Assembly: GCA_022709385.1 (NCBI GenBank)
Contig: JAKLIX010000019.1
Span: 21,569 to 85,568 of the forward strand
DNA: 64,000 nt
Source of the DNA: Bacteroidota bacterium
GTDB lineage: Bacteria; Bacteroidota; Bacteroidia; Bacteroidales; CAIXZF01
Direction: 5' to 3'
The notes beneath the pieces are model-generated. The model was not told where the DNA came from. It saw nothing but the letters and a program-made list of their open reading frames with translations, and made no database searches. This document shows, piece after piece, positions 53,443-62,817 of this stretch (its first letter is position 1; each line of letters begins with the position of its first letter). Both the position numbers and the translations under genes were made by a program.

Positions 53443-54432
53443 ATGAAACTGGTTGTTGCAGGAGCTACCGGACTGGTCGGACGAATGATGATGAAGGTTC
53501 TGTGTGAACGGAACTTCCCGGTCAGCGAACTCATTCCTGTTGCGTCCGAACAATCCAGGGGAAGAGAAATCCCCTTCAGAAACCGCTTTCTCAGGGTGAT
53601 GACAGCCGGTGAAGCACTTGATCAGGGTGCCCGCCTGGCACTGTTTTCAGCCGGGTCGGAAGCCTCCTCGATATGGGCCCCGCGCTTTGCGGAGAAAGGA
53701 ACGGCAGTGATCGACAACTCTTCCGCCTGGCGCAGCTTTGATCATATCCCGCTGGTTGTTCCCGAAGTCAATGCCAATATCCTCAAAGCCGGTGATCGCA
53801 TCATCGCCAATCCAAACTGCAGTACCATCCCCCTGGTGATCGTACTGCATGCCCTTCACCAGATTTACGGAGTGCAGCGGGTGGTAGTATCCACTTACCA
53901 GTCGGTAACGGGTTCGGGACAAAAAGGCATCAGGCAGCTTGAAGCGGAACGCAGAGGACAGGACGCCGAAAGGGTTTATCCCCACCGTATCGATCTGAAT
54001 GTCATTCCACAGGGAGGGTATTTTACCGACAATGGCTACACCTCTGAAGAAGTCAAGCTGATTAACGAAAGCAGGAAAATTTTAGCCATGCCGGATCTGA
54101 AGATCACCGCTACCGTGGTCAGGGTGCCGGTTTACGGGGGACATTCCGAGTCAGTCAACATTGCCCTGGAGCGTCCTTTCCGTTTGGAAGAAATCCGTGA
54201 TTGCCTGTCCGCCACCCCCGGCCTGACTGTTGTGGATGACATTGTAAACCAAGAATATCCCATGCCAATTACCGTCGAAGGCAGGGATGAGGTGATGGTG
54301 GGAAGGATCCGCAGGGATGATTCCCTGCCCAACGGACTGAATATGTGGATCGCTGCCGATAACCTCCGCAAAGGCGCTGCCACCAATGCCGTTCAAATAG
54401 CTGAAAGCATGCTGGCCGGAGGATTGCTATGA
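53443..54432 (+). CDS. asd: Aspartate-semialdehyde dehydrogenase
   Basis: A 329-residue enzyme of the lysine/methionine/threonine pathway that reduces aspartyl phosphate to the semialdehyde with NADPH. Nucleotide-binding GATGLVGRMM lies at 7-16, FSAGSEASS at 69-77, catalytic Cys126 in NPNCSTIPL, and substrate-side residues in SVTGSGQKG and VPVYGGHSES. Length is typical of the bacterial family. Its stop codon overlaps the next start by 4 nt (ATGA). It starts 59 nt after pheS, so read-through from that operon is likely. Confidence 0.96.
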   Translation: MKLVVAGATGLVGRMMMKVLCERNFPVSELIPVASEQSRGREIPFRNRFLRVMTAGEALDQGARLALFSAGSEASSIWAPRFAEKGTAVIDNSSAWRSFDHIPLVVPEVNANILKAGDRIIANPNCSTIPLVIVLHALHQIYGVQRVVVSTYQSVTGSGQKGIRQLEAERRGQDAERVYPHRIDLNVIPQGGYFTDNGYTSEEVKLINESRKILAMPDLKITATVVRVPVYGGHSESVNIALERPFRLEEIRDCLSATPGLTVVDDIVNQEYPMPITVEGRDEVMVGRIRRDDSLPNGLNMWIAADNLRKGAATNAVQIAESMLAGGLL

Positions 54433-55895
54433 AAAGGTTCTTCCCGCTGGTCCTGCTGTGCCTGCTGTTCCTGATGCACCTACCCTTCCTGACTTCCGAT
54501 CCCGACCGGATCACCGACGTGCATACCAGGGGCGCCTGGACCGATGAAGGGCTATACTCGGCACAGTTGCGTAACTACCTGATCAGCGGCGAGTTTGATA
54601 TCAAAGAAAACAGCACCTTTGTCAGGGGACCCCTGCTGAACATGCTCCAGTTCCCTTTCTTTTACCTTTTCGGGAACCAGCGGATCGTCGCACGCCTGAT
54701 CGTTTTGCTGATCACCTTCGCCGTCCCCTTGCTCTTCCTTCGCTTAAAAGGTTTCGAGGCCTTTGCCTTCTTTAGTATTTTGCTTATTTACAGTCAATTA
54801 CATCTTTTCCACTTCAGTCATTATGCCCTGGCCGAGATGCTGGCCATTGACATGGTACTGGTTTCAGTGTATTTTTTTATACGCTCCCAGAGCGAGAAGG
54901 CCCTTTCCAGCCACAGGGCGTGGTATATCCTGCTGGCTACCTGTTTCATATTCATTGCATACGGATTAAAGATACAGTTTCTGTACCTGGCTGCCCTGCT
55001 TCCATTCAGTTTGCTGGTGGTTGCCTTTACTGTTTCCCGTGAGCGCGGACAGGCTTTTCATCTGTTCGGACTTTCGGTCCTTTTCGCCCTGTTGCTGGCT
55101 GGACTGTATGCTGTGTGGTATGCGATCAACAAGTCGTTTTACGATTACATCATGCTGGAGGAGACCGGAGGCAGGTTTGCTTCAGACCCCGGTCAGCTGA
55201 TCGAGACCATCCGCTGGAATTTTAATTTCTTTCTCTGGGTCAGGGAATTGAAACCGTTGTGGATCGCATTGCCGGTCTCACTGATGGTGATCATCTGGCA
55301 GCGGTTCAGGCGGAAGACTGGACGGCAATCGCTGGCCATGTGGGTGATCGGATGCTGCTGGCTCATCCTCGAATTGCATAAACTGCCCATGTGGTATCTT
55401 CCCAACCGTTATCTCCTGCCGCTGTTTGCGGTGGTATCTCTTTTGGCGGCTTTTGCACTCAGCCTGCTCTATTTGCAAAGGGGGATTTACAAATGGAGCG
55501 CACTGATGGCGGGCATTCTGATCGCAGTCCTGAATGTTCCGTTTCATTACAGGATTTATGAGGAAAGGAGCGACGGTCTTGGAGAAATGAACCACTACCT
55601 GGCATCGGTGAAATACGACGGGCGTTACGGTCTGGGTTCCTGGGCTGCTTCAGCATCCTGGGGAAGCGATATGCGGACGGCTCCCGTCTGGAAAGATTAT
55701 TTCAACGCAAAGGATCCGCTGCAGCAATTTCATCCTGCAGTGATCATTACCGAGACTGACCAGTCGGATTCAAACCAGGCCTGGATGCAACTTGGCATCG
55801 ATCCCGGCGAATACAGCGATTCGGCAAGGATATTCAGGATTTGGAAATATGATGTGGGAGTGTACTGGCTGAAACAGGGCCTGGCTACACCTTAG
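54429..55895 (+). CDS. GT-C fold membrane glycosyltransferase (PMT/ArnT-like)
   Basis: A 488-residue membrane protein with about 11 predicted TM helices. The first loop, DVHTRGAWTDEGLYSAQLRN, carries the acidic pair (T-D-E-G) expected for a GT-C metal/donor site, and the following GEFDIKENSTFVRGPLLNML resembles the family's first extracytoplasmic loop. Such enzymes transfer a sugar from a polyprenyl phosphate donor to lipid or protein on the periplasmic face; donor and acceptor are unknown here. It overlaps asd by 4 nt, but their functions seem unrelated. The 3' end overlaps the convergent lspA gene by 11 bp. Confidence 0.82.
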   Translation: MKRFFPLVLLCLLFLMHLPFLTSDPDRITDVHTRGAWTDEGLYSAQLRNYLISGEFDIKENSTFVRGPLLNMLQFPFFYLFGNQRIVARLIVLLITFAVPLLFLRLKGFEAFAFFSILLIYSQLHLFHFSHYALAEMLAIDMVLVSVYFFIRSQSEKALSSHRAWYILLATCFIFIAYGLKIQFLYLAALLPFSLLVVAFTVSRERGQAFHLFGLSVLFALLLAGLYAVWYAINKSFYDYIMLEETGGRFASDPGQLIETIRWNFNFFLWVRELKPLWIALPVSLMVIIWQRFRRKTGRQSLAMWVIGCCWLILELHKLPMWYLPNRYLLPLFAVVSLLAAFALSLLYLQRGIYKWSALMAGILIAVLNVPFHYRIYEERSDGLGEMNHYLASVKYDGRYGLGSWAASASWGSDMRTAPVWKDYFNAKDPLQQFHPAVIITETDQSDSNQAWMQLGIDPGEYSDSARIFRIWKYDVGVYWLKQGLATP

Positions 55896-56562
55896 ATTCC
55901 GCTGCCAGCAGATCTTCTGCCTGGCTTTCTGTTTTCTTTTCCTCCGGTTTTGCAAAGAACTTGCGCTGGAAGATGATCAGCAATATCACACCCACCGAAA
56001 TGGAGGAATCTGCAATATTGAACACCGGTCTGAAAAAGAGGAATTCCCTTCCTCCCCAGAAAGGCAGCCAGGAAGGCAGGGTGGTTTGAATGATCGGAAA
56101 GTAAAACATATCCACCACTTTCCCGTGAAGGAAAGTATCATAACCGCGTTCGGGCGGCAGGAAGCGGGCAGGGTGAAAGAAAGAATCGCTGAAGAGCATT
56201 CCGTAGAAGGCACTGTCGATGATATTTCCGAGCGCACCGGCAAATACCAGGGAGATACAGATGATCAAACCGCTCCCTGCCTGTTTTTTGATCAGGGTGT
56301 ACAGGTACCAGGCAATGAAACCAACGGCAACAATACGGAAAAGGCTCAGGATGAGTTTCCCCGACTCCCCTCCGAATTCCATGCCGAAGGCCATGCCCCT
56401 GTTTTCGGTGAAATGCAGGATAAACCAATTGCCAAAGACCGGAATTTCCTCACCCAGTATCATGGTGGTTTTGATCGAAAACTTCAGCACCTGATCCACC
56501 ATGAGAACCAGGAAGATCGTGATCAGGGATTTTCTGAGAAGGGAAGCCGTGGTCCTGTTCAT
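55885..56562 (-). CDS. lspA: Lipoprotein signal peptidase II
   Basis: A 225-residue inner-membrane aspartyl protease that cleaves prolipoproteins before the lipidated Cys. Both catalytic aspartates are visible: D151 in GKVVDMFYFP and D185 in VFNIADSSISVG; FTENRGMAFG is the conserved N-terminal loop. It is longer than E. coli LspA (about 164), as is common in Bacteroidota, with a charged C-terminal tail after residue 205. The start overlaps the dksA-like stop (TAATG). ileS-dksA-lspA form one operon. The enzyme would process the lipoproteins encoded here. Confidence 0.96.
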   Translation of the reverse strand: MNRTTASLLRKSLITIFLVLMVDQVLKFSIKTTMILGEEIPVFGNWFILHFTENRGMAFGMEFGGESGKLILSLFRIVAVGFIAWYLYTLIKKQAGSGLIICISLVFAGALGNIIDSAFYGMLFSDSFFHPARFLPPERGYDTFLHGKVVDMFYFPIIQTTLPSWLPFWGGREFLFFRPVFNIADSSISVGVILLIIFQRKFFAKPEEKKTESQAEDLLAAESKV

Positions 56563-56993
56563 TATTCACCCGGCGTTGCGGCAGGTCTGGGCGTATTCTG
56601 CCCCATTTTACCTTCGATGCTGGTGGTGGCATGAGGTACGATCCTCAGCCGCTCCTTGGGAATAAGCTTACCCGTGATCCTGCAGATACCATAGGTTTTA
56701 TTCTCTATCCTGATCAGGGCATTTTCAAGAGACTGGATGAATTTCTGCTGCCGTGCCGCAAGCCTGCTGTTCTCTTCCTTCGAAAGCACCTGGTATCCTT
56801 CCTCAAGCACTTTGAAGGTGGGAGATGTGTCGTTGATGTCGTGCTCATTATTGTTGGTATAGGCTTCTGTGAGCATCTTCAGATCCTGTTTGGCTTTCTC
56901 CAGTTTTTCAAGGATGATCGTCTTGAACTCTTCGAGTTCTTCATCGGAATATCTGGTCTTTTCTTTGCTGTCTGCCTTTTTCATAATCGTCAA
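56562..56993 (-). CDS. TraR/DksA family protein lacking the zinc-finger cysteines
   Basis: A 143-residue protein with a long N-terminal coiled-coil (about 15-95: EELEEFKTIILEKLEKAKQDL, then QQKFIQSLENALIRIENKTYG) and the DksA-type C-terminal box (about 97-125, YGICRITGKLIPKERLRIVPHATTS). Only one of the four zinc-binding cysteines is left (in YGIC); the others read as non-Cys residues, a form seen in other Bacteroidota. E. coli DksA works through the secondary channel of RNA polymerase to tune rRNA and stress transcription; the same role is likely but not certain. The gene sits between ileS and lspA. Confidence 0.9.
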   Translation of the reverse strand: MTIMKKADSKEKTRYSDEELEEFKTIILEKLEKAKQDLKMLTEAYTNNNEHDINDTSPTFKVLEEGYQVLSKEENSRLAARQQKFIQSLENALIRIENKTYGICRITGKLIPKERLRIVPHATTSIEGKMGQNTPRPAATPGE

Positions 56994-57023
56994 AGTTTAA
57001 AGTACAACGTCGTTTTACCTCGC

Positions 57024-60000
57024 TCATTGCACCCTGCTTACCTTCACATGGACTGTACACTGGTCTGTCAGCTCGACCATCTCCCTGTCTTCATCGCTGA
57101 GACGGTCCACCATTTGCAGCCTGCATGCCAGGGTTTCAGAGCAAATATACGAATTAAACTGCCTGATGGCTGAAATTATTTCCGGATGGGATTCCACGGT
57201 GAGTTCGATCTTGTCTGTCACCTCGAAATCCTTGTTTTTCCTGATGTTTTGAATGCGGTTGACCAGTTCGCGGGCAATTCCCTCCCTGACCAGCTCTTCG
57301 GTAAGCGTAACATCCAGGGCCACGGTCAGACTGCCCTGGCTTGTAACTACCCAGCCCGGAATATCTTCAGTAAGGATTTCCACATCCTGCAGCTTCAGTT
57401 CCAGAGGGGTTCCATCAAGGCCGAGCCTAAGGAATCCTTCCCGTTCGAGCTGTTGAATCTCAGCCTGGGTGAGCGCGGCAAGCTGCTGGCTGATGCTTTT
57501 CATCAGCTTACCGTATCGCGGACCGAGTTCTTTAAAGTTCGGTTTAACTTTCTTAACCAGGATAGGCTTGTCAGGGTGAAGGTATTCTGCCTCTTTGATG
57601 TTGGTTTCAGAAAGAATGAGATGTTCAACGGCCCGGAGCTGGTTTTCGAAAGGAAGGTCGGGAACCGGGATCATGACCTTGTTCAGCGGCTGACGCACCT
57701 TCAGGTTGGTTTTCTTCCTGAGCGAGAGTATCATGCTGGAATACTGCTGGGCCAGTTCCATCCTTTCTTCGAGTCCTTTGTCGATGTGGGCTGAAACAGC
57801 CTGCGGGAATGATGCCAGGTGGACAGAGCCGGCCGGGCATTTGCCGCTGACCCCGTTCAGGTCGAGAAACATTCTTTCCGTGAAGAAGGGGGCAATGGGT
57901 GCGGCCAGCCTGGCAACTGTTTCAAGACAGGTGTACAGGGTCTGGAATGCACTGATCTTGTCTGCTGAATAATTTCCCTTCCAGAAACGCCTGCGGGTAA
58001 GCCTGACATACCAGTTGCTCAGGTAGTCGTACACAAAATCCTGGACAGCACGCCCGGCCCAGGTTGGCTCATAATCCTGGTAGTATTGATCAACCTTGAT
58101 AATCAGAGTGTTAAGTTCAGATAGGATCCAGCGGTCAATCTCGGGTCTTTGTTCAAAAGGGATATCCTCCTCAAGATAAGTAAAGCCGTCGATGTTGGCA
58201 TAGAGGGCAAAAAAAGCATAGGTATTGAAGAGCGTACCGAAAAACTTCCGCTGAACCTCACCCACGGCATCCTCATCGAATTTCAGGTTGTCCCAGGGCT
58301 GCGAATTGGTGATCATGTACCAGCGGGTGGGATCTGGACCGTACTTCCGGATGATCTCAAAAGGATCCACGGAATTGCCCTTTTTCTTCGACATCTTTTC
58401 TCCGTTCTTATCCAGGACAAGTCCATTGGAAACCACTGTTTTAAAAGCAACGGAGTCGAAAACAAGGGTAGCGATGGCATGCAGGGTGTAAAACCATCCC
58501 CTGGTCTGATCCACGCCCTCTGCAATGAAATCGGCGGGGAAAAAAGTATCCAGGGCTTCCTTCCTTTCGAAAGGATAATGGAACTGCGCGTAAGGCATGG
58601 ATCCTGAATCGAACCACACATCGATCAGGTCGCTTTCGCGCATCATTTTCCTTCCCGAAGGCGACAGCAGGATGACATCATCCACCACCGGTCTGTGCAG
58701 GTCGAAAACCTGGTAGTTGGATTCGCTGAAATCACCGGGAACGAATTTCTCAAGGGGGTTGGATGGCATATAGCCGGCCTTGACAGCCTTTGCGATTTCC
58801 TCTTTCAGTTCTTCCAATGAACCGATACAGCACCGTTCAGTGCCGTCTTCCGTACTCCAGACAGGCAATGGGATTCCCCAGTAACGGGAGCGGCTGAGGT
58901 TCCAGTCCACCAGATTATCCAGCCAGTTTCCGAAACGGCCGGTCCCGGTGAATTCCGGTTTCCAGTCGATCGTTTTATTCAGTGCTATGAGCCGGTCTTT
59001 GTATGCTGTGGTCCTTACAAACCATGAATCCAGCGGGTAATAGAGGATGGGCTTATCGGTGCGCCAGCAGTGGGGATAGGAATGTTCGTATTTCTCCGAG
59101 CGGAAGGCCCGGTTTTCGTACTTCAGCTTGATGATGATGTCGACATCCACATTGTTGGCTGCTTTGGCCGGATCATCATCTGCATAGTATTCGTTCTTGA
59201 CATATCTTCCGGCAAATTCTCCCATATCCGGGGTAAAGCGGCCCTGGCTGTCGACCAGGGTGAGAGAACCCAGTCCGAACTGCCTGGCAGTGCGGAAGTC
59301 ATCGGCACCGAAACTGGGTGCGATATGGACAATGCCCGTACCGTCTTCCGTGGACACAAAGTCTCCGGTTACCACCACAAAGGCATCCCCGTCTGTGGGC
59401 CTGGCATACGGGAGCAATTGTTCATAGCGCATGCCGGCAAGCGCTGATCCTTTCCATTGGCCAACCATGCGCCAGGGGATCTTTTTATCGCCTTCCTTAT
59501 AATCATCGAAAGGAAGCTGCCCCTGCTCAGCGGGAAAATAGCCCGGCATCAGATCCTTTGCAAGGATCACGCTGACTTTCCGGTAGGTATAGGGATTATA
59601 GGTATCGACCATGACATAGGGGATATCCTTCCCCACTGCAAGCGCGGTATTGGATGGAAGGGTCCAGGGAGTGGTGGTCCATGCAAGGATAAAAACCTCA
59701 TGTTCGGTAAGGCTGAACAGAAACTCCGAACGCTGGTCCCTGATCACTTTAAACTGTGCCGTCAGGCTGTTGTCCTTCACATCGCGGTAACAGCCGGGCT
59801 GGTTGAGTTCATGGGTGCTGAGCCCTGTTCCGGCCGCCGGAGAGTATGGCTGAATGGTGTATCCCTTGTAAAGAAGGTCTTTGTTGTAAAGCTGTTTGAG
59901 CAACCACCACACACTTTCAATATATTTATTGTCGAAAGTGATGTAGGGTTTGTCAAGATCAACCCAGTAACCCATTTCCTCGGTCAGTTCGTCCCAGACG

Positions 60001-60401
60001 TCTTTGTATTTGAGAACTTCCCTGCGGCAGGCACTGTTATATTCTTCCACACTGATGCTTTTACCGATGTCTTCCTTGGTGATGCCCAGCATTTTCTCAA
60101 CGGCAATCTCAACGGGTAGTCCGTGGGTATCCCAGCCTGCCTTTCTTTCAACCAGGTATCCTTTCTGGGTTTTATAGCGGCAGAAAATATCCTTGATCAC
60201 CCTGGCCATCACATGATGAATCCCGGGCATGCCATTGGCAGAAGGCGGCCCTTCATAAAAAATAAAATGCCGGGCATCCTCTCTCAGCTCAAGACTTTGA
60301 TGAAAAGTGCCCTGCTCCTGCCAGAATTCCCGGATCTCCCTGCCGGTCGCAGTCAGGTCAAGTTGTTTGTATTCTCTGTACCTCCGTTCCATAAGCATCA
60401 C
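57024..60401 (-). CDS. ileS: Isoleucyl-tRNA synthetase, long type-2 form
   Basis: A 1125-residue class I synthetase. The HIGH-equivalent motif is GMPGIHHVMAR (about 57-67); KMSKKKGNS is near residue 670. The CP1 editing domain (about 190-400) contains GTGIVHIAPSFG. The long C-terminal region of about 300 residues after the anticodon-binding domain, and GIHH in place of the type-1 signature, place it in the type-2 (eukaryote-like) group, members of which are usually poorly inhibited by mupirocin. Start at residue 1 or at the Met of MERRYREYKQ is possible. A TACCTTTG -7 box lies upstream at 60453-60460. It is the first gene of ileS-dksA-lspA. Confidence 0.96.
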   Translation of the reverse strand: MMLMERRYREYKQLDLTATGREIREFWQEQGTFHQSLELREDARHFIFYEGPPSANGMPGIHHVMARVIKDIFCRYKTQKGYLVERKAGWDTHGLPVEIAVEKMLGITKEDIGKSISVEEYNSACRREVLKYKDVWDELTEEMGYWVDLDKPYITFDNKYIESVWWLLKQLYNKDLLYKGYTIQPYSPAAGTGLSTHELNQPGCYRDVKDNSLTAQFKVIRDQRSEFLFSLTEHEVFILAWTTTPWTLPSNTALAVGKDIPYVMVDTYNPYTYRKVSVILAKDLMPGYFPAEQGQLPFDDYKEGDKKIPWRMVGQWKGSALAGMRYEQLLPYARPTDGDAFVVVTGDFVSTEDGTGIVHIAPSFGADDFRTARQFGLGSLTLVDSQGRFTPDMGEFAGRYVKNEYYADDDPAKAANNVDVDIIIKLKYENRAFRSEKYEHSYPHCWRTDKPILYYPLDSWFVRTTAYKDRLIALNKTIDWKPEFTGTGRFGNWLDNLVDWNLSRSRYWGIPLPVWSTEDGTERCCIGSLEELKEEIAKAVKAGYMPSNPLEKFVPGDFSESNYQVFDLHRPVVDDVILLSPSGRKMMRESDLIDVWFDSGSMPYAQFHYPFERKEALDTFFPADFIAEGVDQTRGWFYTLHAIATLVFDSVAFKTVVSNGLVLDKNGEKMSKKKGNSVDPFEIIRKYGPDPTRWYMITNSQPWDNLKFDEDAVGEVQRKFFGTLFNTYAFFALYANIDGFTYLEEDIPFEQRPEIDRWILSELNTLIIKVDQYYQDYEPTWAGRAVQDFVYDYLSNWYVRLTRRRFWKGNYSADKISAFQTLYTCLETVARLAAPIAPFFTERMFLDLNGVSGKCPAGSVHLASFPQAVSAHIDKGLEERMELAQQYSSMILSLRKKTNLKVRQPLNKVMIPVPDLPFENQLRAVEHLILSETNIKEAEYLHPDKPILVKKVKPNFKELGPRYGKLMKSISQQLAALTQAEIQQLEREGFLRLGLDGTPLELKLQDVEILTEDIPGWVVTSQGSLTVALDVTLTEELVREGIARELVNRIQNIRKNKDFEVTDKIELTVESHPEIISAIRQFNSYICSETLACRLQMVDRLSDEDREMVELTDQCTVHVKVSRVQ

Positions 60402-60452
60402 CAGCTAAATTGCATGGCCCCGGTTAAAAACCCGGTGGCATCCAAAAGTTTG

Positions 60453-60460
60453 CAAAGGTA
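60453..60460 (-). promoter_or_regulatory. -7 element of the ileS operon
   Basis: The minus-strand reading is TACCTTTG, a match to TAnnTTTG, 52 nt upstream of the first ileS ATG. The A/T-rich stretch beyond it (60461-60485) carries no exact TTTG. Confidence 0.5.
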
Positions 60461-60518
60461 AATAAAAAGACAATGCAAGCAGTTTTCACTGCAAGCAGCA
60501 CGACCCGGAGATATTTTT

Positions 60519-61064
60519 CTACAGTACGCCTGCCTTGATCGTGAGATGGAAGCGGATTCGGATGGTGAAATCGAGCGGCTTCTTGTTCATCACGCCTTCT
60601 GCATGCACCAGGAATGCATGCGGGGCGTCCTTTACCAGATTCCCCAACAATCCGACGGCGGCCTGGTTGACGGTCAGGTCGGTTTCATTGTTCCACAGCG
60701 ATTTCAGGTTAACCTGGCTCATGGTGGTCAGCAGCATGCTGTTCGCACCACCGGTGTCGGCAATGACAATGTTTCCCTGGCTCAGTTCCTGGTCATCGGC
60801 ACCGTTGAAGGCAGTCAGAAGGTAAGATACCCTGGTCAGCGTGACCTGCTCAATCCTGTCCTTGTACTTCTCAATGTCGCCGCTCTGGGCGGAAGCATCC
60901 AGCAGGGTGTCTTTCACAAACACACTGTCTGCCGTATGATGGACGATGAAATCCTGGGTCAGCACCACACTGAAGCTGGTGGACAGGATCTCATCCTCCT
61001 GACAGGAATTGACCAGGATAAATGCAGGAAACAGAAATACAAACAGCAGGATTTTTGTTTTCAT
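60519..61064 (-). CDS. Lipoprotein of unknown function
   Basis: A 181-residue lipoprotein: signal peptide with lipobox LVNSC (Cys21), then QEDEIL. Acidic residues after the Cys favour the outer membrane or surface. The body has no family I recognise; it is beta-rich with a hydrophobic TMSQVNLKSLW segment and ends FTIRIRFHLTIKAGVL. It is monocistronic. A minus-strand TATATTTG (61086-61093) lies 22 nt upstream. Confidence 0.75.
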   Translation of the reverse strand: MKTKILLFVFLFPAFILVNSCQEDEILSTSFSVVLTQDFIVHHTADSVFVKDTLLDASAQSGDIEKYKDRIEQVTLTRVSYLLTAFNGADDQELSQGNIVIADTGGANSMLLTTMSQVNLKSLWNNETDLTVNQAAVGLLGNLVKDAPHAFLVHAEGVMNKKPLDFTIRIRFHLTIKAGVL

Positions 61065-61178
61065 GGGATTTGGTTTTATTCAATGCAAATATACGAATGA
61101 AAAGCTGTTTTCTTTGCCTGTATCACTTGAATTGCGGACAAAAGGGCAGTTTAACATTTTAATAACAATATTACAAAG

Positions 61179-61206
61179 TTGACAGGTACAACTGGTATTA
61201 ATTTTG
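61179..61206 (+). promoter_or_regulatory. Promoter of a small membrane-peptide gene
   Basis: TTG at 61179-61181 (as GTTGACA) and TAATTTTG at 61199-61206, 17 nt apart, fit the Bacteroidota consensus. The ATG at 61235 follows 28 nt later. Confidence 0.5.
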
Positions 61207-61234
61207 CCGGGTCTTGAAAGAAACAGACATCACT

Positions 61235-61330
61235 ATGAATACCCTGAAAAAAAATATTCTCTGGATCATTTACATTGCCGTGATCTCAACCCTGGTCGTG
61301 GTTTCGTATATGATGGGCGCTTTCAGTTAA
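61235..61330 (+). CDS. Small single-TM peptide (31 residues)
   Basis: A short frame from ATG 61235 to TAA 61328-61330. It encodes MNTLKKN, then a strongly hydrophobic run (ILWIIYIAVISTLVVVSYMM), then GAFS, i.e. one predicted TM helix with a positively charged N-terminus. It has its own plausible promoter, which supports a real gene; similar tiny membrane peptides are common and often missed. Its stop codon overlaps the stop of the convergent recombinase remnant, so that insertion may have cut away the original downstream sequence. Function unknown. Confidence 0.45.
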   Translation: MNTLKKNILWIIYIAVISTLVVVSYMMGAFS

Positions 61331-62178
61331 TCCGGATCCCTGACGTTGCGTTGCTTATTTCCCGGGTTTTTAAAATTAGAAGGAATATATGCGAGCTTGA
61401 TCGCAATGTCCTCACGGCCAATGGTTATGTTGTCAGTTATGACTTCAATTATGTTGCGCTTCTCCTGGAAAGGCATTTGGGGCCAGCGCTGGAATAGGTC
61501 TTTGGCGTCTCGTAGGATTGTGTCTGAGGATAGGGTCTGAATTTTGAGGAAGTCAATTTCAGCCATTAGTTCGGGCAGTTGGTCTTCGATTTGATTCAGT
61601 CGTTCTTCAAGCGGTTTATAATGCCGGGGAAAGCTGTCTTTGGATATTTCGCCAGATACACGCATGGAGACGAGTTCGTTCATTCCCTGACGGATTTTGT
61701 CGGCTTCTTTTGTTTGTTTGGACAGAAGTGTTTCTTTCTCCTGGATGATGGAGTCGGTTTGCGACAGATAGGTTTTAATGTCGGAATCAGTCAGGAGGAA
61801 GGATTTGAGTTGTTCATGATAGATTTCATCAATATCAGAAGCCGGGATCCGGTTCTTGCAGGCCTTACAGATGAAAACATTGGAGGGGTGGAAGAATTAC
61901 ATTTTTTTGCCACAAGTACAGTGCAGGAGGCCGGAGAGGAGATGGACCGGTTTGGGTCCGGCTTTCCGGCGCTTTATGGTCTGTTCTTCTAATATCCGGT
62001 TACATTCATCCCAGATTTTATCGGACACAACAGGCGGACAAGCGGATACTACCCAATCACTTTCCGGTTTTAGTTGCCAGTGCTTACCCTCTCCCAGGCT
62101 CTTTGTATAGTTGGCCCGGTGTTCTTCTTTGGCAGTTGGGTCTTTAATCAGACGGTCAATGGTAGTGTCAGAAAACTT
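61327..62178 (-). pseudogene. Remnant of a large serine recombinase (C-terminal part)
   Basis: Reading the minus strand in one frame from about 62178 gives the recombinase-domain end (TIDRLIKDPTAKEEHRANYT, then GEGKHWQLKPESDWV), the zinc-ribbon start (LLHCTCGKKM), an in-frame TAA at 61897-61899, the zinc-ribbon second half (FICKACKNRI), a long coiled-coil and a C-terminal QRWPQMPFQEKRNIIEVIT segment typical of large serine integrases. The catalytic resolvase domain (about 150-200 residues with the active Ser) is missing; the homology stops at about 62178. The intact piece from 61683 to 61327 (118 codons) is the longest open part. This is a dead trace of a mobile element. Confidence 0.82.
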
Positions 62179-62195
62179 GGAGCACGTAGCGTGGA

Positions 62196-62299
62196 AACGT
62201 GAAAACGATAAACCGGCACACTATCATCAGCAAACCAACACATTAGCATATCTTCACACCAGCACACTGAAAATGGCTTCCGGTTTGCCACACCTGATT
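62196..62299 (+). repeat. Direct repeat, copy 1 (about 104 bp)
   Basis: From AACGTGAAAACGATAAACCG to CCTGATT. It matches 62818-62923 at all but about ten positions, including the full GGCACACTATCATCAGCAAA stretch. It begins 17 bp after the recombinase remnant. Confidence 0.88.
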
Positions 62300-62670
62300 G
62301 CCAACGGATCCCTGTTTATTTTTCTTTTCGCTCAGGCCGCATGGCCTCGGATTGGCGCCGAAACTGGGAAGCAGAATTAAAGGTAAAAGGGACAAAACGG
62401 AAGAGGAAAGTGGAGTGAAAAGTAAGTAAAAACCGTCAACGCTATCCAGGGACAAACTAAAAATTACCTTTTTCCTTCAACCTTCACTTTTACCTTCAAT
62501 TTTCTGCCTTTTACCTTCTCCTCCACCCCTGTACGCTTTTTTCACTTTTCGCTCAGGCCACGGGGCCTCGGATTTTCTTCGAAGACCTGCCGTTTTCTTG
62601 TGACTGCAGAAAACATTGAACTACGTAGAAAAGAGTGAGAATCAGAAGCATAATGAGAGCGGGAATGTTC

Positions 62671-62737
62671 TGACCCCAAAGGGGTCATATGTTTATAGCA
62701 GGAATGTCCGGTTGATTTCATGACCCCGAAGGGGTCA
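62671..62737. repeat. Two TGACCCC-AAGGGGTCA palindromes, 50 bp apart
   Basis: TGACCCCAAAGGGGTCA at 62671-62687 and TGACCCCGAAGGGGTCA at 62721-62737 each form a 7-bp stem with a 3-nt loop. Flanks are also similar (GGAATGTTC and GGAATGTCC), so they are two copies of one about 50-bp unit. Confidence 0.85.
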
Positions 62738-62817
62738 AATGTGATTACGGGGAATCAGTTGGTTGTTTGACCAGTGTCGGAGGGAGGTGCGCGGTTGCGC
62801 GTTTGCACGTGGCGTTG

